Positions 11,609 to 24,900 of a DNA stretch of 64,000 bases are shown here, piece after piece. The stretch is taken from the NCBI RefSeq assembly GCF_018294505.1, contig NC_057807.1, forward strand, positions 169,970,883 to 170,034,882. The letters are read 5' to 3'. Both the position numbers and the translations under genes were made by a program. Source of the stretch: Triticum aestivum (Eukaryota; Streptophyta; Magnoliopsida; Poales; Poaceae). Each line of letters opens with the position of its first letter. Within the stretch, counting starts at the first letter, position 1. The notes under the pieces were generated by a model. It did no database searches and was not told where the DNA came from. It was given only the letters and a program-made list of their open reading frames with translations.

Positions 11609-13127
11609 TGATACATCCATTTTGCATCATGATTTTATATGAATATTTATTGAATTATGGGCTGTTATTACACATTATATGTCAATACTAATGGCAATTC
11701 TCTCTTGTTTTACAAGGTTTACCATGAAGAGGGGGAATGCCAGTAGCTGGAATTCTGGCTGGAAAAGGAGCAAACATTGGAAACCTATTCTGCACAACTC
11801 CAAAAGACCTGAGACTCCACGAAACAACTTTTCAGATTTAATAAGAATTTTTGGGTAAAACAAATAGGCCAGGGGGCCCACACCCTGTCCAGGAGACAGG
11901 GGGCGCCCCCCCTGTAGGGCGCCCCCTATCTCCTGGGCCCCCTGGTGGGCTTCCGACGTCCATCTTCTGCTATATAAAGGGTTTTGTCCTGGAAAAAATC
12001 GTGGGCAAGCTTACGGGACGAAACTCCGCCGCCACGAGGCGGAACCTTGGCGAAATCAATCTAGGGCTCTGGCGGAGCTGTTCTGCCGGGGACACTTCCC
12101 TCCGGGAGGGGGAAATCATGACCAACGTCATCACCAACGATCATCTCATCAGGAGGGGGTCAATCTCCCTCAACATCTTCACTAGCACCATCTCCTCTCA
12201 AAACCCTAGTTCATCTCTTGTATCCAATCTTGTATCAAAACCACAAATTGGTAGCTGTGGGTTACTAGTAGTGTTGATTACTCCTTGTAGTTGATGCTAT
12301 TTGGTTTACTTGGTGGAAGATCATATGTTCATATCCTTTATGCATATTATTAACCCTCTGATTATGAACATGAATATACTTTGTGAGTAGTTACGTTTGT
12401 TCCTGAGGACATGGGTGAAGTCTTGCTATTAGTAGTCATGTGAATTTGGTATTCGTTTGATATTTTGATGAGATGTATGTTGTCTCTCCTCTAGTGGTGT
12501 TATGTGAAAGTCAACTACACGAAACCTCACCATTATTTGGGCCTAGAGGAAGGCATAGGGAAGTAATAAGTAGATGATGGGTTGCTAGAGTGACAGAAGC
12601 TTAAACCCTAGTTTATGCGTTGCTTCATTAGGGGTTGATATGGACCCATATGTTTAATGTTGTGGTTAGGTTTACCTTTATACTCCTTTTTGTAGGTGCG
12701 GATGCTTGCAATAGGGGTTAATCATAAGTGGGATGCTTGTCCATGTTAGGGCATTACCAAAGTACCGGTCCACCCACATATCAAATTATCAAAGTACCGA
12801 ACGCGAATCTTACGAACGTGATGAAAACTAGCTTGACGATAATTCCCAATCTGTCCTCGGGAGCTCCTTCTTCATTATTAGAATTTGTCCAGGCTTATAC
12901 TTTGCTACCTAAAGTATTGGGCCACCTTGCTGAACTTTATTTACTTTATTTACTTTTTGCTCGTTACTATTTATCTTATCACAAAACTATCTATCACCTA
13001 CTATTTCAGTGCTTGCAGAGAAAACCTTATTGAAAACCGCTTATCATTTCCTTCTGCTCCTCGTTGGGTTCGACACTCTTACTTATCGAAAGGACTACGA
13101 TATATCCCCTATACTTGTGGGTCATCA
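11609..13127 (+). repeat. 3' LTR of element A
   Basis: 1519 bp, TG...CA, with TATA box TATATAAA at 11971-11978. It is preceded directly by the polypurine tract and followed by the duplication CATCT. Substitutions relative to the 5' LTR are densest in the first 200 bp. Confidence 0.92.
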
Positions 13128-13132
13128 CATCT

Positions 13133-14995
13133 TGAGCTTGAGGTATGCATGATGTGGTACTGCATTGAATCTGGAAAATGCGATTCGTCCGAGCAGTGCG
13201 TGATAGCCACTGCGGAAGGGGACGATATCGAACATTAACTCCTCACTTCAGAAGTTGTCCGGAGATCCGAAGACTACTGCCAGTGTGATTGAGCCCATGC
13301 AACAGGCCTCTACACCTGGTATGACACCTTTAAAAGTTGTTTTGGTAGGGATCGATGCCCATTTTGCGCACGGTATCCTAATAGAGCAGGTTCAGGCTGC
13401 TGCCACCATCCATAAGGACTCGTGTGAGGTGGAATCTGTCAATGATGGAGTCGAGGACCAGCGCGGCCGAACCGCCATGACAGATATTGGTCGGATGGTC
13501 CCTGCGATCAAAGGTGATCGGACAAGAAGACCATGGGTTGAACTTTGGGGCGACTAGCTCCATCGCGTAGAGTCCCTTAGTACACGCTTCCGTTCCCGCT
13601 TTGGAATATGGGTTGCGTTTATCATATTTACCGTTTTTACTTTGGGAGGAAATTTCTTCCGTTCTCCTGTGTTCGGCAGCCGGGGCCCCTCGTCATCATC
13701 ACTATGCGGCCCCTTTTCCTTATTTTCGGCATTCAACTTTCCGGCCTGTTTGAACACCCAACATTCTCTGTTGGTGTGGTTGGCTGGTTTATCGGGGGTG
13801 CCGTGAATTTGAGATGAATGATCGAGTATGTGGTCCAGACTGGACGGGCCCGGATTGTTTCTTTGGAATGGCTTTTTCCACTGTCCAGACTTACAGCCAC
13901 TGAATCAGACATTGACGACCGTGTCTTCGGGGTTATCGCCATTATTGCGATGCTTGTGTCTGTTGCGTCGGGGCTTGCCGTTGCTATCTCTGGCATCTGA
14001 GGTGCTAGGATTTCTTGATGTGTTGTTGCTATGAGCCAGCCATCTAACCTCGCCCGCACAAAAGCTGGTCATGAGTGTCATGAGGGCTACCATGAACTTC
14101 GGCTTCTCTTGGCCGAGGTGTTGGGCAAACCATTCGTCACGGATGTTATGCTTAAAGGCCGCTAGGGCTTCGGCATACAGACAGTCGACAATTTAGTTCA
14201 TTTTAGTTAGGAACCGAGTCCAGAATGTCCTGGCTGACTCTCCGGGCTGTTGGGTTATGCGACTTAAATCATCAGCATCCGGTGGTCGCACATAAGTGCC
14301 CTGGAAGTTATCCATGAATGCGTCTTCCATGTTCTCCCAAGTTCCAATGGAGTTTGCCAGCAAACTATTCAGCCAATGCCGAGCCGGTCCCTTGATTTTT
14401 AGTGGGAGGTACTTGATGGCATGTAGGTCATCCCCGCGGGACATGTGAATGTGGAGAAGGAAATATTCTATCCATACAGCAGGGTCTATAGTCCCATCAT
14501 AGGGCTCGATATTCACGGGCTTAAATCCTTCTGGGAATTCATGCTCCATTACTTCGTCAGTGAAGCATAGTGGGTGTGCGGTGCCTCTATGCCGGGCTAC
14601 ATCACGACGAAGTTCAAATGAGTCTGGTCTGTTGTATTTGGCCCGACCGGATTTGTATTTAGTATATCCGGCGTCGCGGTCATCATCACGCATTGGGGCG
14701 TGCCCCCATGATCCGTAGATCGATCTTGACTGTCCTGCTTTGTTTTCCGATTTGTCTTGCAGATCTTGACAGGAAGAGGGATTTCAACGAATTTAGCACG
14801 TCGCCCAAGGGCCCGACCGGCAGTGTAGTTTAGGCTTCCAAACCTGACTTCATGGCCAGGGGCGTAGCTGTCGATCTGCTCCAGATGGCCAAGCGAGTTG
14901 GCCCGCAGTGCGAAGTCACCGAATACGAAGATCTGTCCGGGGAGGGACACCTTACCCTGGATCGCCTTGTTCTGGATGATTGAAGGAGCCATCAA
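13133..14995 (-). pseudogene. gag-protease polyprotein of element T, interrupted
   Basis: On the minus strand the frame starts MAPSIIQNKAIQGKV near 14992, about 45 bp inside the LTR. The gag core (about 14530-14200; FPEGFKPVNIEPYDGT, ARHWLNSL, FQGTYVRPPDADDLS) is the Retrotrans_gag type. A CxxH..HTNRxCW-like motif follows at about 13740-13800 (in a shifted frame here), and an aspartic protease with active site MDGGSSLNLLY near 13380. The pieces fall in several frames: a frameshift near 14690, a stop at 14193, and shifts near 14000-13750 and 13560. Element A then splits the frame; the end is at 2873-3081. No RT, RNase H or integrase is present in either half. Confidence 0.75.
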
Positions 14996-15039
14996 GCCTT
15001 ATGGTGACGACACAGTGGAACTCTCAATGAAAGCACCAA

Positions 15040-15509
15040 TGTCGCTGTCAAAACTGGCGGATCTCGGGTAGGGGGTCCCGAACTGCGCGTCTAAGGCTAA
15101 TGGTAAGAGGAGGCGGGGGACACAATGTTTACCCAGGTTCGGGCCCTCTCTATGGAGGTAATACCCTACTTCTTGCTTGATTGATCTTGATGATATGAGT
15201 ATTACAAGAGTTGATCTACCACGAGATCGTAGAGGCTAAACCTAGAAGCTAGCCTATGATTATGATTGTTCTTGTCCTACGGACTAAACCCTCCGATTTA
15301 TATAGACACCGGAGGGGGCTAGGGTTACACAGAGTCGGTTACAGAGAAGGAAATCTACATATCCGAATCGCCAAGCTTGCCTTCCATGCAAAGGAGAGTC
15401 CCACCCGGACACGGGATGAAGTCTTCAATCTTGTATCTTCATAGTCCAACAGTCCGGCACTAGTACATAGTCCGGCTGTCCGAGGACCCCCTAATCCAGG
15501 ACTCCCTCA
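15040..15509 (-). repeat. 5' LTR of element T
   Basis: 470 bp. On the minus strand it begins TGAGGGAGTCCTGGATTAGG at 15509 and ends GACAGCGACA at 15040. A TATATAAA box lies on the minus strand at about 15296-15303. The other LTR is outside the window, so no target duplication can be checked. Confidence 0.75.
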
Positions 15510-15739
15510 CTCATCCCCTAGTATTGGCTTCCCTATGGACTCAATGTGATCTTGGATCACTGAAATGAAAATGAAGAGTCTTGAGCCTTTGCCAATCTTT
15601 GTCCTTAGCATTTTGAGGGATCCACATCTCTAGTCCATGCCATGCCAATCATTGAACTTCCTGAAATATTTAACTTGAATGGATATTAGTTCAATGAGCT
15701 ATATGTTGTTTTGAATTACCAAAACCACCCAGGGATTAG
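15510..15739. repeat. unclassified dispersed repeat fragment
   Basis: No ORF or structural ends. The text resembles a sequence I associate with dispersed Triticeae repeats, but I cannot name the family. It is the sequence into which element T was inserted. Confidence 0.3.
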
Positions 15740-16640
15740 TTGCACTTTCACCATCATATATGTGAAACTATGTCATGCTATCCTGTTTAGTTAGACATCA
15801 TATATGTGAAATTGTGTCATGCTATCCTTTTGGTTAGACAACATAAATGTGAATTATTTCATGCTCTATTTTATTCCCTACTATCCATTGCACTTATCTA
15901 TCATACAATGTCCGTACATTCAATTACTTTTCCTGTTTATCAGCCATTTAAACTAGAGGAGGTGATGTTAGTATCTATGGGAGTAAAAGCACTATCTTCA
16001 GGAAACATTGTGCTACCCGTTGATGCAGATATAACCACGGTTGTCCTTGCCCATGAACTAGCACCCCCACATAACCCAGACTCATGCAGATTATACCCCT
16101 ACCTAGTTGGAGAGTTACCCAGCTACATCCCTTCTAACCCAACACCAGCAGATAGTAACCCAGTTCTAGTTGACACAACACCATCTCCACCATAGAGCAC
16201 CCAAACACGAGCAGTTAGTAAGGCAACTGCAGTGCCCAAAGCATGAGGACAACCAGTCCGAACCCCAAGTCAACGCTTAAAGCGGAAGAACAATTGTTCT
16301 CATGTCAGGTTCCGTAGCTATGGTTCATACTCCTTTGCTCTTGCATCACTGTATTTACTCATACCAACTAATCTCAAATTTGAAGGATGCAATTAAAACT
16401 CCAATGGCACAAGATGCATGTTTTAAACCTATTTCTTTAACTGGTTTGCTGTTGTAACTTTCTCTATGTTGATTTCAGTTTCAATTAAATATACAATTGT
16501 TCTCATGTCATGCACATTACAAGTGTTGCTAGTGTTGTGTAGTTTAGCACACTTATATTCTGTGTATGCTGCTTTGTCTGAAACTGTCAGTACAACAAAT
16601 ATTTATGTTTGTTAACCAGACATATACACATCAAATAGCT
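15740..16640 (+). mobile_element. fragment of the CACTA family seen as element J
   Basis: This segment matches, in inverted orientation, 50490-51380 inside element J. Shared are the ATATATGTGAAA..CATGCTATCC intron repeats, the exon encoding VYQPFKLEE...VLPVDADITTVVLAHELAPPH, and the intron behind it. The exon frame is open from about 15906 to 16195 (stop TAG) and continues only with stops. No CACTA terminus is seen, so this is a truncated relic. Both ends are approximate. Confidence 0.65.
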
Positions 16641-17256
16641 ACACCAACATGCAAAGAGAGGCCAAGACAAAGAAACAACTCTTAGTAAGATCAAACGGCG
16701 GATCAAGAATACCAAGACAAGACATGAAAGAAGAGCATCACCTTAGGAAGGCCTCCCTTGCCAGGCAGGAGAGCCTGGCTAGGTCGAGACCCTCCCAGGG
16801 TAAAATCCAAGATTTCCCTGGCAAGCTTGCCGGGTCTGCCAAGGGCGAATCTCCCCGCCAAGGCGCCACCGCTCCACCGCATCGCAACGCAAATCACTTA
16901 TGAATGTGGTGTCAAGCCCACAAGTGATTAAGTGGCTTCCACTAAGCACGTGGCATCCATTTGGATGATAGATTACCTTCATATGACACTCGTCCAGAGG
17001 CGTGCCAAGCAGATAAGCAGGGGATGATTAAGCGGCATGGCAGGCTTGCCGGGCTGCATCCTCAGCATGACACCTAACAGTGCATTTAATGCACCTTGTC
17101 GTAACTCTTATAGTTAGGTATGATAGCACTGTTAGTTATCTAATCATTAGGTAAAGACTGTTTTGCCACTATGGTCACCCCTTAAGCTATAAAAGGAGGT
17201 CCAGGGCCACTTAGCAATGCATTCGGAACCTTCACACTTGTACGCGTGTAGCTTCT
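16641..17256 (+). repeat. LTR fragment related to solo LTR S
   Basis: The stretch has CTTGCCGGG motifs, a CATTTAATGC.CCTTGTC block, GTTAGGTATGATA and a TATA box (CTATAAAAGGAGG, about 17189-17201). The same features occur in the same order and spacing in solo LTR S (33900-34036). It looks like U3 plus promoter of a related family, cut on the right by the insertion of element W at 17257. Its left border with the CACTA fragment is approximate. Confidence 0.5.
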
Positions 17257-17826
17257 TGATGTCTACTACGCAACCTTCTTCTTGTAGACTTGTGTTGGGC
17301 CTCCAAGCGCAGAGTTTTGTAGGACAGTAGAAAATTTCCCTCAAGTGGATGACCTAAGGTTTATCAATCCTTGGTAGGCGTCGGATGAAGATGGTCTCTC
17401 TCAAACAACCATGCAACCAAATAACAAAGAGTCTCTTGTGTCCCAAACACACCCAATACAATGGCAAATTGTATAGGTGCACTAGTTCGGCGAAGAGGTA
17501 GTGATACAAGTGTAATATGGATGATAGATATAGGTTTTTGTAATATGAAAATATTAAACAGTAAGGTAGCAGGTAACAAAAGTGAGCGAAAATGGTATTG
17601 CAATGCTTCAAAACAAGGCATGGGGTTCATACTTTCACTAGTGCAAGTTCTCTCAACAATGATTATATAATTGGATCATATAACAATCCCTCAACGTGCA
17701 AAAAAGAGTCACTCGAAGGTCACTAATAGCAGAGAACAAATGAAGAGATTATTGTAGGGTAAGAAACCACCTCAAAGCTATTATTTCTGATTGATCTATT
17801 GGGCTATTCCTATAAGTGTCACAAAC
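17257..17826 (-). repeat. 3' LTR of element W, distal part
   Basis: The end of the LTR on the minus strand. It is interrupted at 17826/17827 by element L; the last five bases, CAAAC (17822-17826), are the duplicated target. The LTR continues at 29969. Confidence 0.8.
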
Positions 17827-20800
17827 TGTCAGGACCCCGACTCGATGCCACATCGATCTAGCATGTAACACCTCATATCACTTTGCGGCCTCACGCACGG
17901 TATTCCCACGGGTGTCGCCTTACCTTTGCCCGGGACCGTTTGCGCCTTTTGGCACACGTATATGACAGTGTCGCTAGCATCCATATGATAAGGAGCCCGG
18001 GCTGACATGGCTAGTCGTAAACCCAAAGCGGCACAGACTTACAGGGACAGGCATCCATGACCCAGCATCGAACGTGTCGGTCATCAGCGAGTGAATCCAG
18101 GCTGTAGCACTGGGCTAGCAGGACTCCGGTGAACCGGGCTGTAGCGGGCTAACAGGACTCCGGTATTCACCGCGTGACATTTCCCCGAAGGGACAGACAC
18201 AGGAACGAAGAAGGACACATGCCGGCCAGCCTAAGTGTTCCGGAGCAGTAGCAAGCTACCATGGCTCAGTGGAAACACTAGGAGACATTTCCCGGTAAGA
18301 GAGGCTACTAAAGATAAACAACTAGATGGTCAGATCCCACACATACCAAGCATTTCAATAACATACACACAATATGCTCGATATGTGCAGTACAACATGG
18401 CATCACAAAATGACTCTACGACTCAAGTAGTTTATTCAATAGGCTCTGAGGAGCGAGATATTACAAACAGGGGTCTCACGACCCAACACTCAGAGCATAC
18501 AAGTCAAAGCACAAGCGGAAGCTATCATGTCTGAGTACAGACAACTATAAATGAAAAAGGCTGAGAAGCCTGACTATCTATCAGATCCTGCCGAGGGCAC
18601 AAGATCGTAGCTGAGGTAACAAGCTAAACGTCGAAGACCACGCGGAAATACTAGTGAGACTGAAGTCTCTCTGCAAAAACATAAAATGGCAAACGTGAGT
18701 ACAAATGTACCCAGCAAGACTTACATCAGAGCTATCTACATATGCATCATTATCAACAAAGGGGATGGTGGAGTTTGACTGCAGCAAGCCAGCTTTGACT
18801 CGGTGGCTATCCTGAACTACGACTGCAAGTAACTCTTTTGAGGTGGCGCACACGAGTCCACATATTCACCATATCAATACACCACTATGGATCCGCTCCC
18901 GTCTCCCTACGAGAACGCCATCCATAGCACTCACGCTTATCTTGCGTATTTTAGGGTATCCACTTTCACTTGTCTATGAACTGATATAAGCAACCCAGAA
19001 GTCCTTTACCGCGGACACGGCTATTCGAATAGATCATATTAACCCTGCAGGGGTGTACTTCTTCACACACGCTCTCACCACTTACCGCCGTTTACACGAC
19101 ATGTACTCGGCAACCTTCAAGCGGAAGCCCAACGTGGGTGTCGGCCACGGCCTACCTAAACACTCAAGTCTCTAGTCCAGGTTTATCGCCTATTCGGGTT
19201 CCATCCATGAGGAGATCCGGCCGGAGTTTCGCTCACAGCCCCAAACGATGTGAACAGGGTTCCCGAGACACCAAACGGGCGCCCGGTACACTGTGCCACG
19301 TGCCTACCGCATCACAGCCCACCCCTACGGTCAGCGCTGCGCACGGCCTCCAGCATACTACAAACACCAGAAACTACTTGCAACTCCTGGACAGAGGACA
19401 AGGGTGATTAAGAAGCCGAGAGGGTCCATTGGTTTCGGGCCCAATGCGTGGTAGTAGCTGAATCATGGATCACAAACACAGAACTCAGTTCCTGAGGACG
19501 GCTGCAATGAGACAACCCACCATGTACTCCTACATGGCCTCTCACCGCTACCTTTACCAAATCGTGTTCACACACTTAGCTCACACACAGTAGGACATGT
19601 TCACACACCTCTGATTCATCCCCGATGATTCAGACCCGACTCAACTCTAAGCAGTAGCAGGCATGACAAACAAGCATGAACGAGTAGGCACAACAGGGCT
19701 CAAACAACTCCTACTCATGCTAGTGGGTTTCATCTATTTACTGTGGAATGACAGGTCATGCAGAGGATAAAGGGGTTCAACTACCGCAGCAAATAACAGA
19801 TGAATCGGTGTTGTCCTAATGCAGTAAAAGAGAGCAGGAGCGAGAGAATAGGATTGTATCGGAATGAACAAGGGGGTTTTGCTTGCCTGGCACTTCTGAA
19901 GATAACATTGAGTCTTCATCAGTGTCAACGATCACATCATCGGTACACGTCTATCGAGAGGGGACAAATACCGGCAAATACAGAAAAGACACGATCAATG
20001 CAATGCACAATATGATGCATGCTATGACATGGCAATATGAATGTGTTTTGGGCTAATGCACCTAAAACCAGATTAAATGAAGTTGGTTTGAATACAAGAT
20101 TCAAATTCAAACTCCGTATGTGGTTATTTAAATGTCATTCACTTCATTTGCCCTAAACAGTAGTGATAAGTTGTTCTAACATGCATGAAAATGGTACAGA
20201 TGGATTCCTTGAATTTTTCTGATAATTTTTCATATATAATTTATTTAATTTGGAGTTACGGTTAATTTTCTATGATTTATTGAAGTTTTAGGCATTTTCT
20301 GGAATTTCAGAGTTAAATTAAATCCAGAAATGATTATGGCGTCAGCCTGACATCATCATGACGTCAGCAGGTCAACAGGGCGCCTCCAGGTCAAACCTGA
20401 CCAGTGGGGTCCACTGGTCAGTGACACTGGGGTTAATCCCGTGTTGACCCGGGCTTTGACCCACTACGGGGCCCACTGTCAGCGGCTGGTGGGGTGGCTA
20501 ATGGTGGGGATTAGCGCTAACTAAGCCGCCACGTCAGCCTCGCCGGGGTTCGGCCGGCGACGACCAAACCGCGCGGCGGTGCTTCGCCGGAATGGGCTAC
20601 AGGCGGCGGGAAAGCGCGCGGAGACCACCGGGGCGTAGCCCGTGCTCGTGCGCATCTAGGGGGGCCAACGGGAGGTGCGGGGGTGGCCGGGGTTCGCCGG
20701 AATGGAGCCCGAGGCGGCGCCGGAGTTCGGTGAGTGCGGGGCTGGCGCTGTGGTGCACGGGAGGGCGAGTTAGGATAGGCGTTAGACTCCTGGTGGCTTC

Positions 20801-21920
20801 CTGAGTGCGGTGACACGCTCCGAGACGAGCTCAAGCGGCTGTAGTGACGGCGGTGACGAGGTCAGCGGCGGCCGGAGTTCGGCCGCGGCGGAGCTATGGC
20901 CTAGAGCTCGCAAACGCGAGGGGAGAGAGAGGGGTTCTGCACGGGGGCTCACCGCGGAGCTGTAGGGAGGGTTAGTGGGCTCGGGGGCGGCCGGAGTGCA
21001 GCGAATCGACGGCGACGACCTCCGGTGGCCGAGGAGGGGAACGGCGACGTGGGCGGCGATGCAGGGCGTCCGGGGCCTCGTGGCTTGGTGGAGAGGAAGA
21101 CGACGTCGTGGCGGAGCTCGGAAGCGCGTCAGAGAGGAGAGGGGGTGGCTGTGGTCATGGCTACGGCGAGCGGCGCTCCCAGGTGCGTTCGGTGACGAGA
21201 GGGAGGGAGAACAGAGGAGGAGGAGGAGGTCCAGAGAGGGAGAGGCGGTCGAGGGGGTCGAGGCCGGCTCCGTGGCGTCGCGTGGGAGTCGGGGAGGCTG
21301 CCACGACGAAGCAGGAGGTGGCCGGCGCTCTTCGGGCGCGCGCCACGCCTCGCCTCTGCCTACTGGCAGAGGAAGAAGAGGACAAGGGGGAAGGTGGGCT
21401 GGGCCGGCTGGGGGGGGAGCTGGGCCGGGCAGGTAAGCAGGTAAGTGGCCCAGGTGGCCTCTTCTCTCTCTTTCTATTTCTGTTTTATATTTCTGTTTTC
21501 TATTTTGTTCTGTTTTGTTTTAGTTTAGTAAAATACTAAACCATTTTAATAAATTTTGTAGTTTATTATGTGGTTTGCTAAAATATATACAAAGCCACTC
21601 ACAAACTTCCAGAATTATTTGGAGTCATATTCACTATATATTAAATATAAATCCAAAGAAAATAGTTATTGGATTAATTCAAATGGCCAAAATAAATATC
21701 TCTGTGACTCCAAAAATATTGGTTTAAATTTTACCTCTCACCAATATTTCCATGGAATAACAGGAACATTTTCTTGGACTCATTTGAGAAGATTTAATTA
21801 TTGGTTGTTTTTAGAGGTTTCTGAGGCTTTGAAAATTCCTCAATTCAATTTCATTTGAATTTAAACATGATGCTCACATGAGGCTAACCTAGAGCAATGC
21901 CTGAAGCTAGGGATGTGACA
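17827..21920 (-). repeat. 3' LTR of element L
   Basis: 4094 bp. It contains a GC-rich block of about 1 kb (20380-21430) full of GGCGG/CCGG words inside otherwise AT-rich sequence. The polypurine tract follows directly at 21921. Confidence 0.93.
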
Positions 21921-21934
21921 ACTCACCCCCACTA

Positions 21935-24900
21935 AACAAGAATCTCGTCTCGAGATTCAAGCGTAGGGTAAGGTGAAGGGGAAACGCAAACTAGTATAAT
22001 CTTCATGATCCAGGGTGCACTTCAAATGAACGTTGATTTGAACACCATCATTGTCTTGTCGTCTTGCTCTGAGAACTTCAGCTAATCATGACAAGAAGAG
22101 GAAAGGAAAACTCTAGAACAATCGATCTTCGAGAAGACCGAACAACTTAGGATCAACTCATGGGATGAGATATAGCAACATCTCTTGAGCTGAGAGACGA
22201 AGCACAGATCCGAAGAAATGGAGTAAGACAAATGACGAGGGTTCGCTAAGTAGACAACAATTCCACGCTTAAGAAGGTGGTAAACGATTGTCAACGTAGC
22301 GAGGAGTTGAGTTGCCATGATACCACGACGAAACATCCTGGAGGAGGGTGATTCGTAGATTATTATCTTAAGTGGCAAAAAGAATTACTTTTGATTCAGA
22401 GATCATTGGAACTCTTTATACCAGCCTAAGGTAATCACAAGCGATCATTTGGAGGGGGTCGGTAGAATGGCATACTCGGACTTGGATGATGTGGATTACC
22501 TTGTTGAAGACAACGTAATGGATGAATTTGCTTATCACCGGAGATGGAAGAGACCCGTGGTAGAATGGCACATTGGCGGTGCAAGCTGGGAACAAAATGC
22601 AAATGCTGGGAATGATTCTGGTAACTGGGGAAGAACCCAACAATAAAGAGTGAATTCACTGTTGGAGTGGTTATAGCATAACCGAAGAATCTGGGGCAAT
22701 CCCAGCTAGTGCCGAGGATAAGACGTAGCGCTTGTGCATGCTCTCAAGAACTTGAGCATTCCCACATTCATCAAGGTTTTACCAACATCCGTGTCAAGGG
22801 TCCGGTAGCACAACTTACTACCATGATGAATGGTGATGGAGGATGCAGATGCAAAGGAAGATAACACTTTCTCAGTTTTCACCTTAGCGAGGCCAAGCAA
22901 ATAAAATCTGGATGATCGACCGAGAGACATTTAGCACTCCGCTTCTAATGTTCTCCTTGATGTGCTAGTGTAACCCACCCATAGATATGGTTTGATATTT
23001 AGAACATCAAGTAAAGGTCGGACTTCGGGAACACAAAAATCCATAGGGGCAACTAGGGAGTAAATCCTACGAAATCCCTAGGGGGGGGTGGCCAACTTCC
23101 TCAAACAAGATACTACAATGATAGGTCTTCCGGCTGGGTGTGTTGGCCACGACATTCACTTTACCGGTTTTTGAGGGACCAATATTATAGTTCTTGGGAA
23201 ATGTTCCAACCATCATATCTGCCTGAGATTCAGATCTGGTTGGTGTCAGGATATTCCAGACTCATCGAGTCTAGGAAGAAAAATGAAAGTTTGCAACACA
23301 AATCGACGAGATGACGTTGCGAGATTCTCGGGAAATGAACTACGATAGCAAGCTCCAAAACATGAGCTGGTTCTGCTACACATGTGTGAACACGCTGTCT
23401 CAGACAAACATGATCACATGGTAGTCTTACAATAGAACACTACCGAGTTCTGGTAGGGAACCATCATTGAGGACATAGGAATCTTGTGCATAAACTAGTA
23501 TTTGCACGGCAACTCCTTTTCCTTGAACAATTCAATCAGTGGCTTGGTGTGCTCGGGACACATATGGAATGAAGATGATCAGTCTAACAGACCACAGAAT
23601 TCTTCGCACGTGCATGACCGACTTGGGATGATTCCAAAGGAGCAAAAACAAACTTTCTCGAATTCACGACGGCAACTTACATCAAAATGCACGTGAATCA
23701 AAGGAAGTCACTCCTTTCATCAAACAAGTACTTGATGAGCTAGCATGAAGAAAATGCTTTCAAAGTTTCCAACACTAACTTAATGTTCAACAACATCATG
23801 GAGGAGATAAGAATGTTGTCAATGGGCTCAACAACAACTCATCGGAATTTCCATATCACTGGACTTCCACCATCGTGTGAACACGGTGATAGCATTGGTC
23901 AGAACCAAAAGATATAATGGTGTATGCTCGAGGGATCAACCGCGAGTAAGACAACATTACGAACATCGTTGGTTCTAATTTGATTTGACGATAGCCCACA
24001 CTCAAATCAAAGGATTGATAAGACAATAGGTCCAGCAACTGATCACAGGGACCAATCGATGAAGATATCATCTTTCTTCAACACACACTACACAAGAATA
24101 TCCCTTTGGAACGAACTAAGTCAGGACAAGTTTTTATCTTCCAACCCTCCAAGTTGTTGTTCAGCTTAACCAACTAGCTCAGGGATATCTAACACCGATT
24201 CTTGAAGAGAAGGTGGTTCACAAGAAACCAACTTGATCACGAGCTCAACATAGCGGTCAGGTGACAACCTGGTGATACTTCGAGAAGATATTCGGAAATC
24301 ACGAACCACCGATATGTTACTAAGCTCGAGAACAATCTTGCTTTTCAGGGCAAGATGATATGATCAAATGAGCGAGAACTTGACAAGATCCTAACTCATC
24401 AATCGAAGGGTGCACCGAAATAAGGACTAGGTAGCACAATCAACCTTAGGGTGACGATTCAATAATCGACACGCTAAGAATGAGGTTATCGTCCATTTAA
24501 CTACCAAGCAATGGAGTTGCTAGCAGTATTGATTTCACACGCCATGATTCATTTGTCGGCATTCCGGTTACATCAACACGAAGACCGAGGAATGACTAAT
24601 GATGGCAAGAAGTATCACTATACCAAGAGTTCATAGGATGGTGTGCAATTCCTATAACAATCCCGATATAAAGATGGTAATACTCCAAGGTAGGGCAGAA
24701 CAAAAGCTGGATTAGCAATTTGATCTGCGGAGCACAACTTCTTTGACCCAATCCTGGATATGGATGAGGTACTGGAGTTTGTTTCTCCAAGTCATTCAGG
24801 ACAGAATGGCTTGACGGACCACAAGGGTAATAGGCATCGATCAACGAACGCACGCATACTCTTGACTATCAATTGATAGACGAAGGTCAGTAGACAACTA

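Larger units (their letters stand above)
3082..13127 (+). mobile_element. complete Athila-type Gypsy retrotransposon A, coding-defective
   Basis: Both LTRs start TGATA and end GGTCATCA (3082-4593 and 11609-13127), and the element is flanked by the 5-bp duplication CATCT at 3077-3081 and 13128-13132. A primer site (4605), gag-pol (4700-9408), a downstream extra ORF (9735) and a polypurine tract (11595-11608) are all in order. By eye the LTRs differ by a few percent, so it is clearly older than element L. It is inserted in the protease region of element T. It shares its whole plan with element B at 31214-42355. I recall the Sabrina group of wheat as the closest family; that name is low confidence. 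Confidence 0.93.
13128..15509 (-). mobile_element. Tat-type Gypsy element T, proximal (right) part
   Basis: This is the 5' half of the minus-strand element continued at 28-3081. It contains the 5' LTR (15040-15509), a primer-site-like TTGGTGCTTTCATTGAGAG directly inside the LTR (15021-15039), and gag-protease. Confidence 0.75.

Noticed and set aside
20975..21436. Long plus-strand ORFs in the GC-rich part of the L LTRs (also 28896-29492)
   Set aside because: They are in the LTR, change frame between two nearly identical copies by one-base G losses, and have only Gly/Arg low complexity; no domain pattern.
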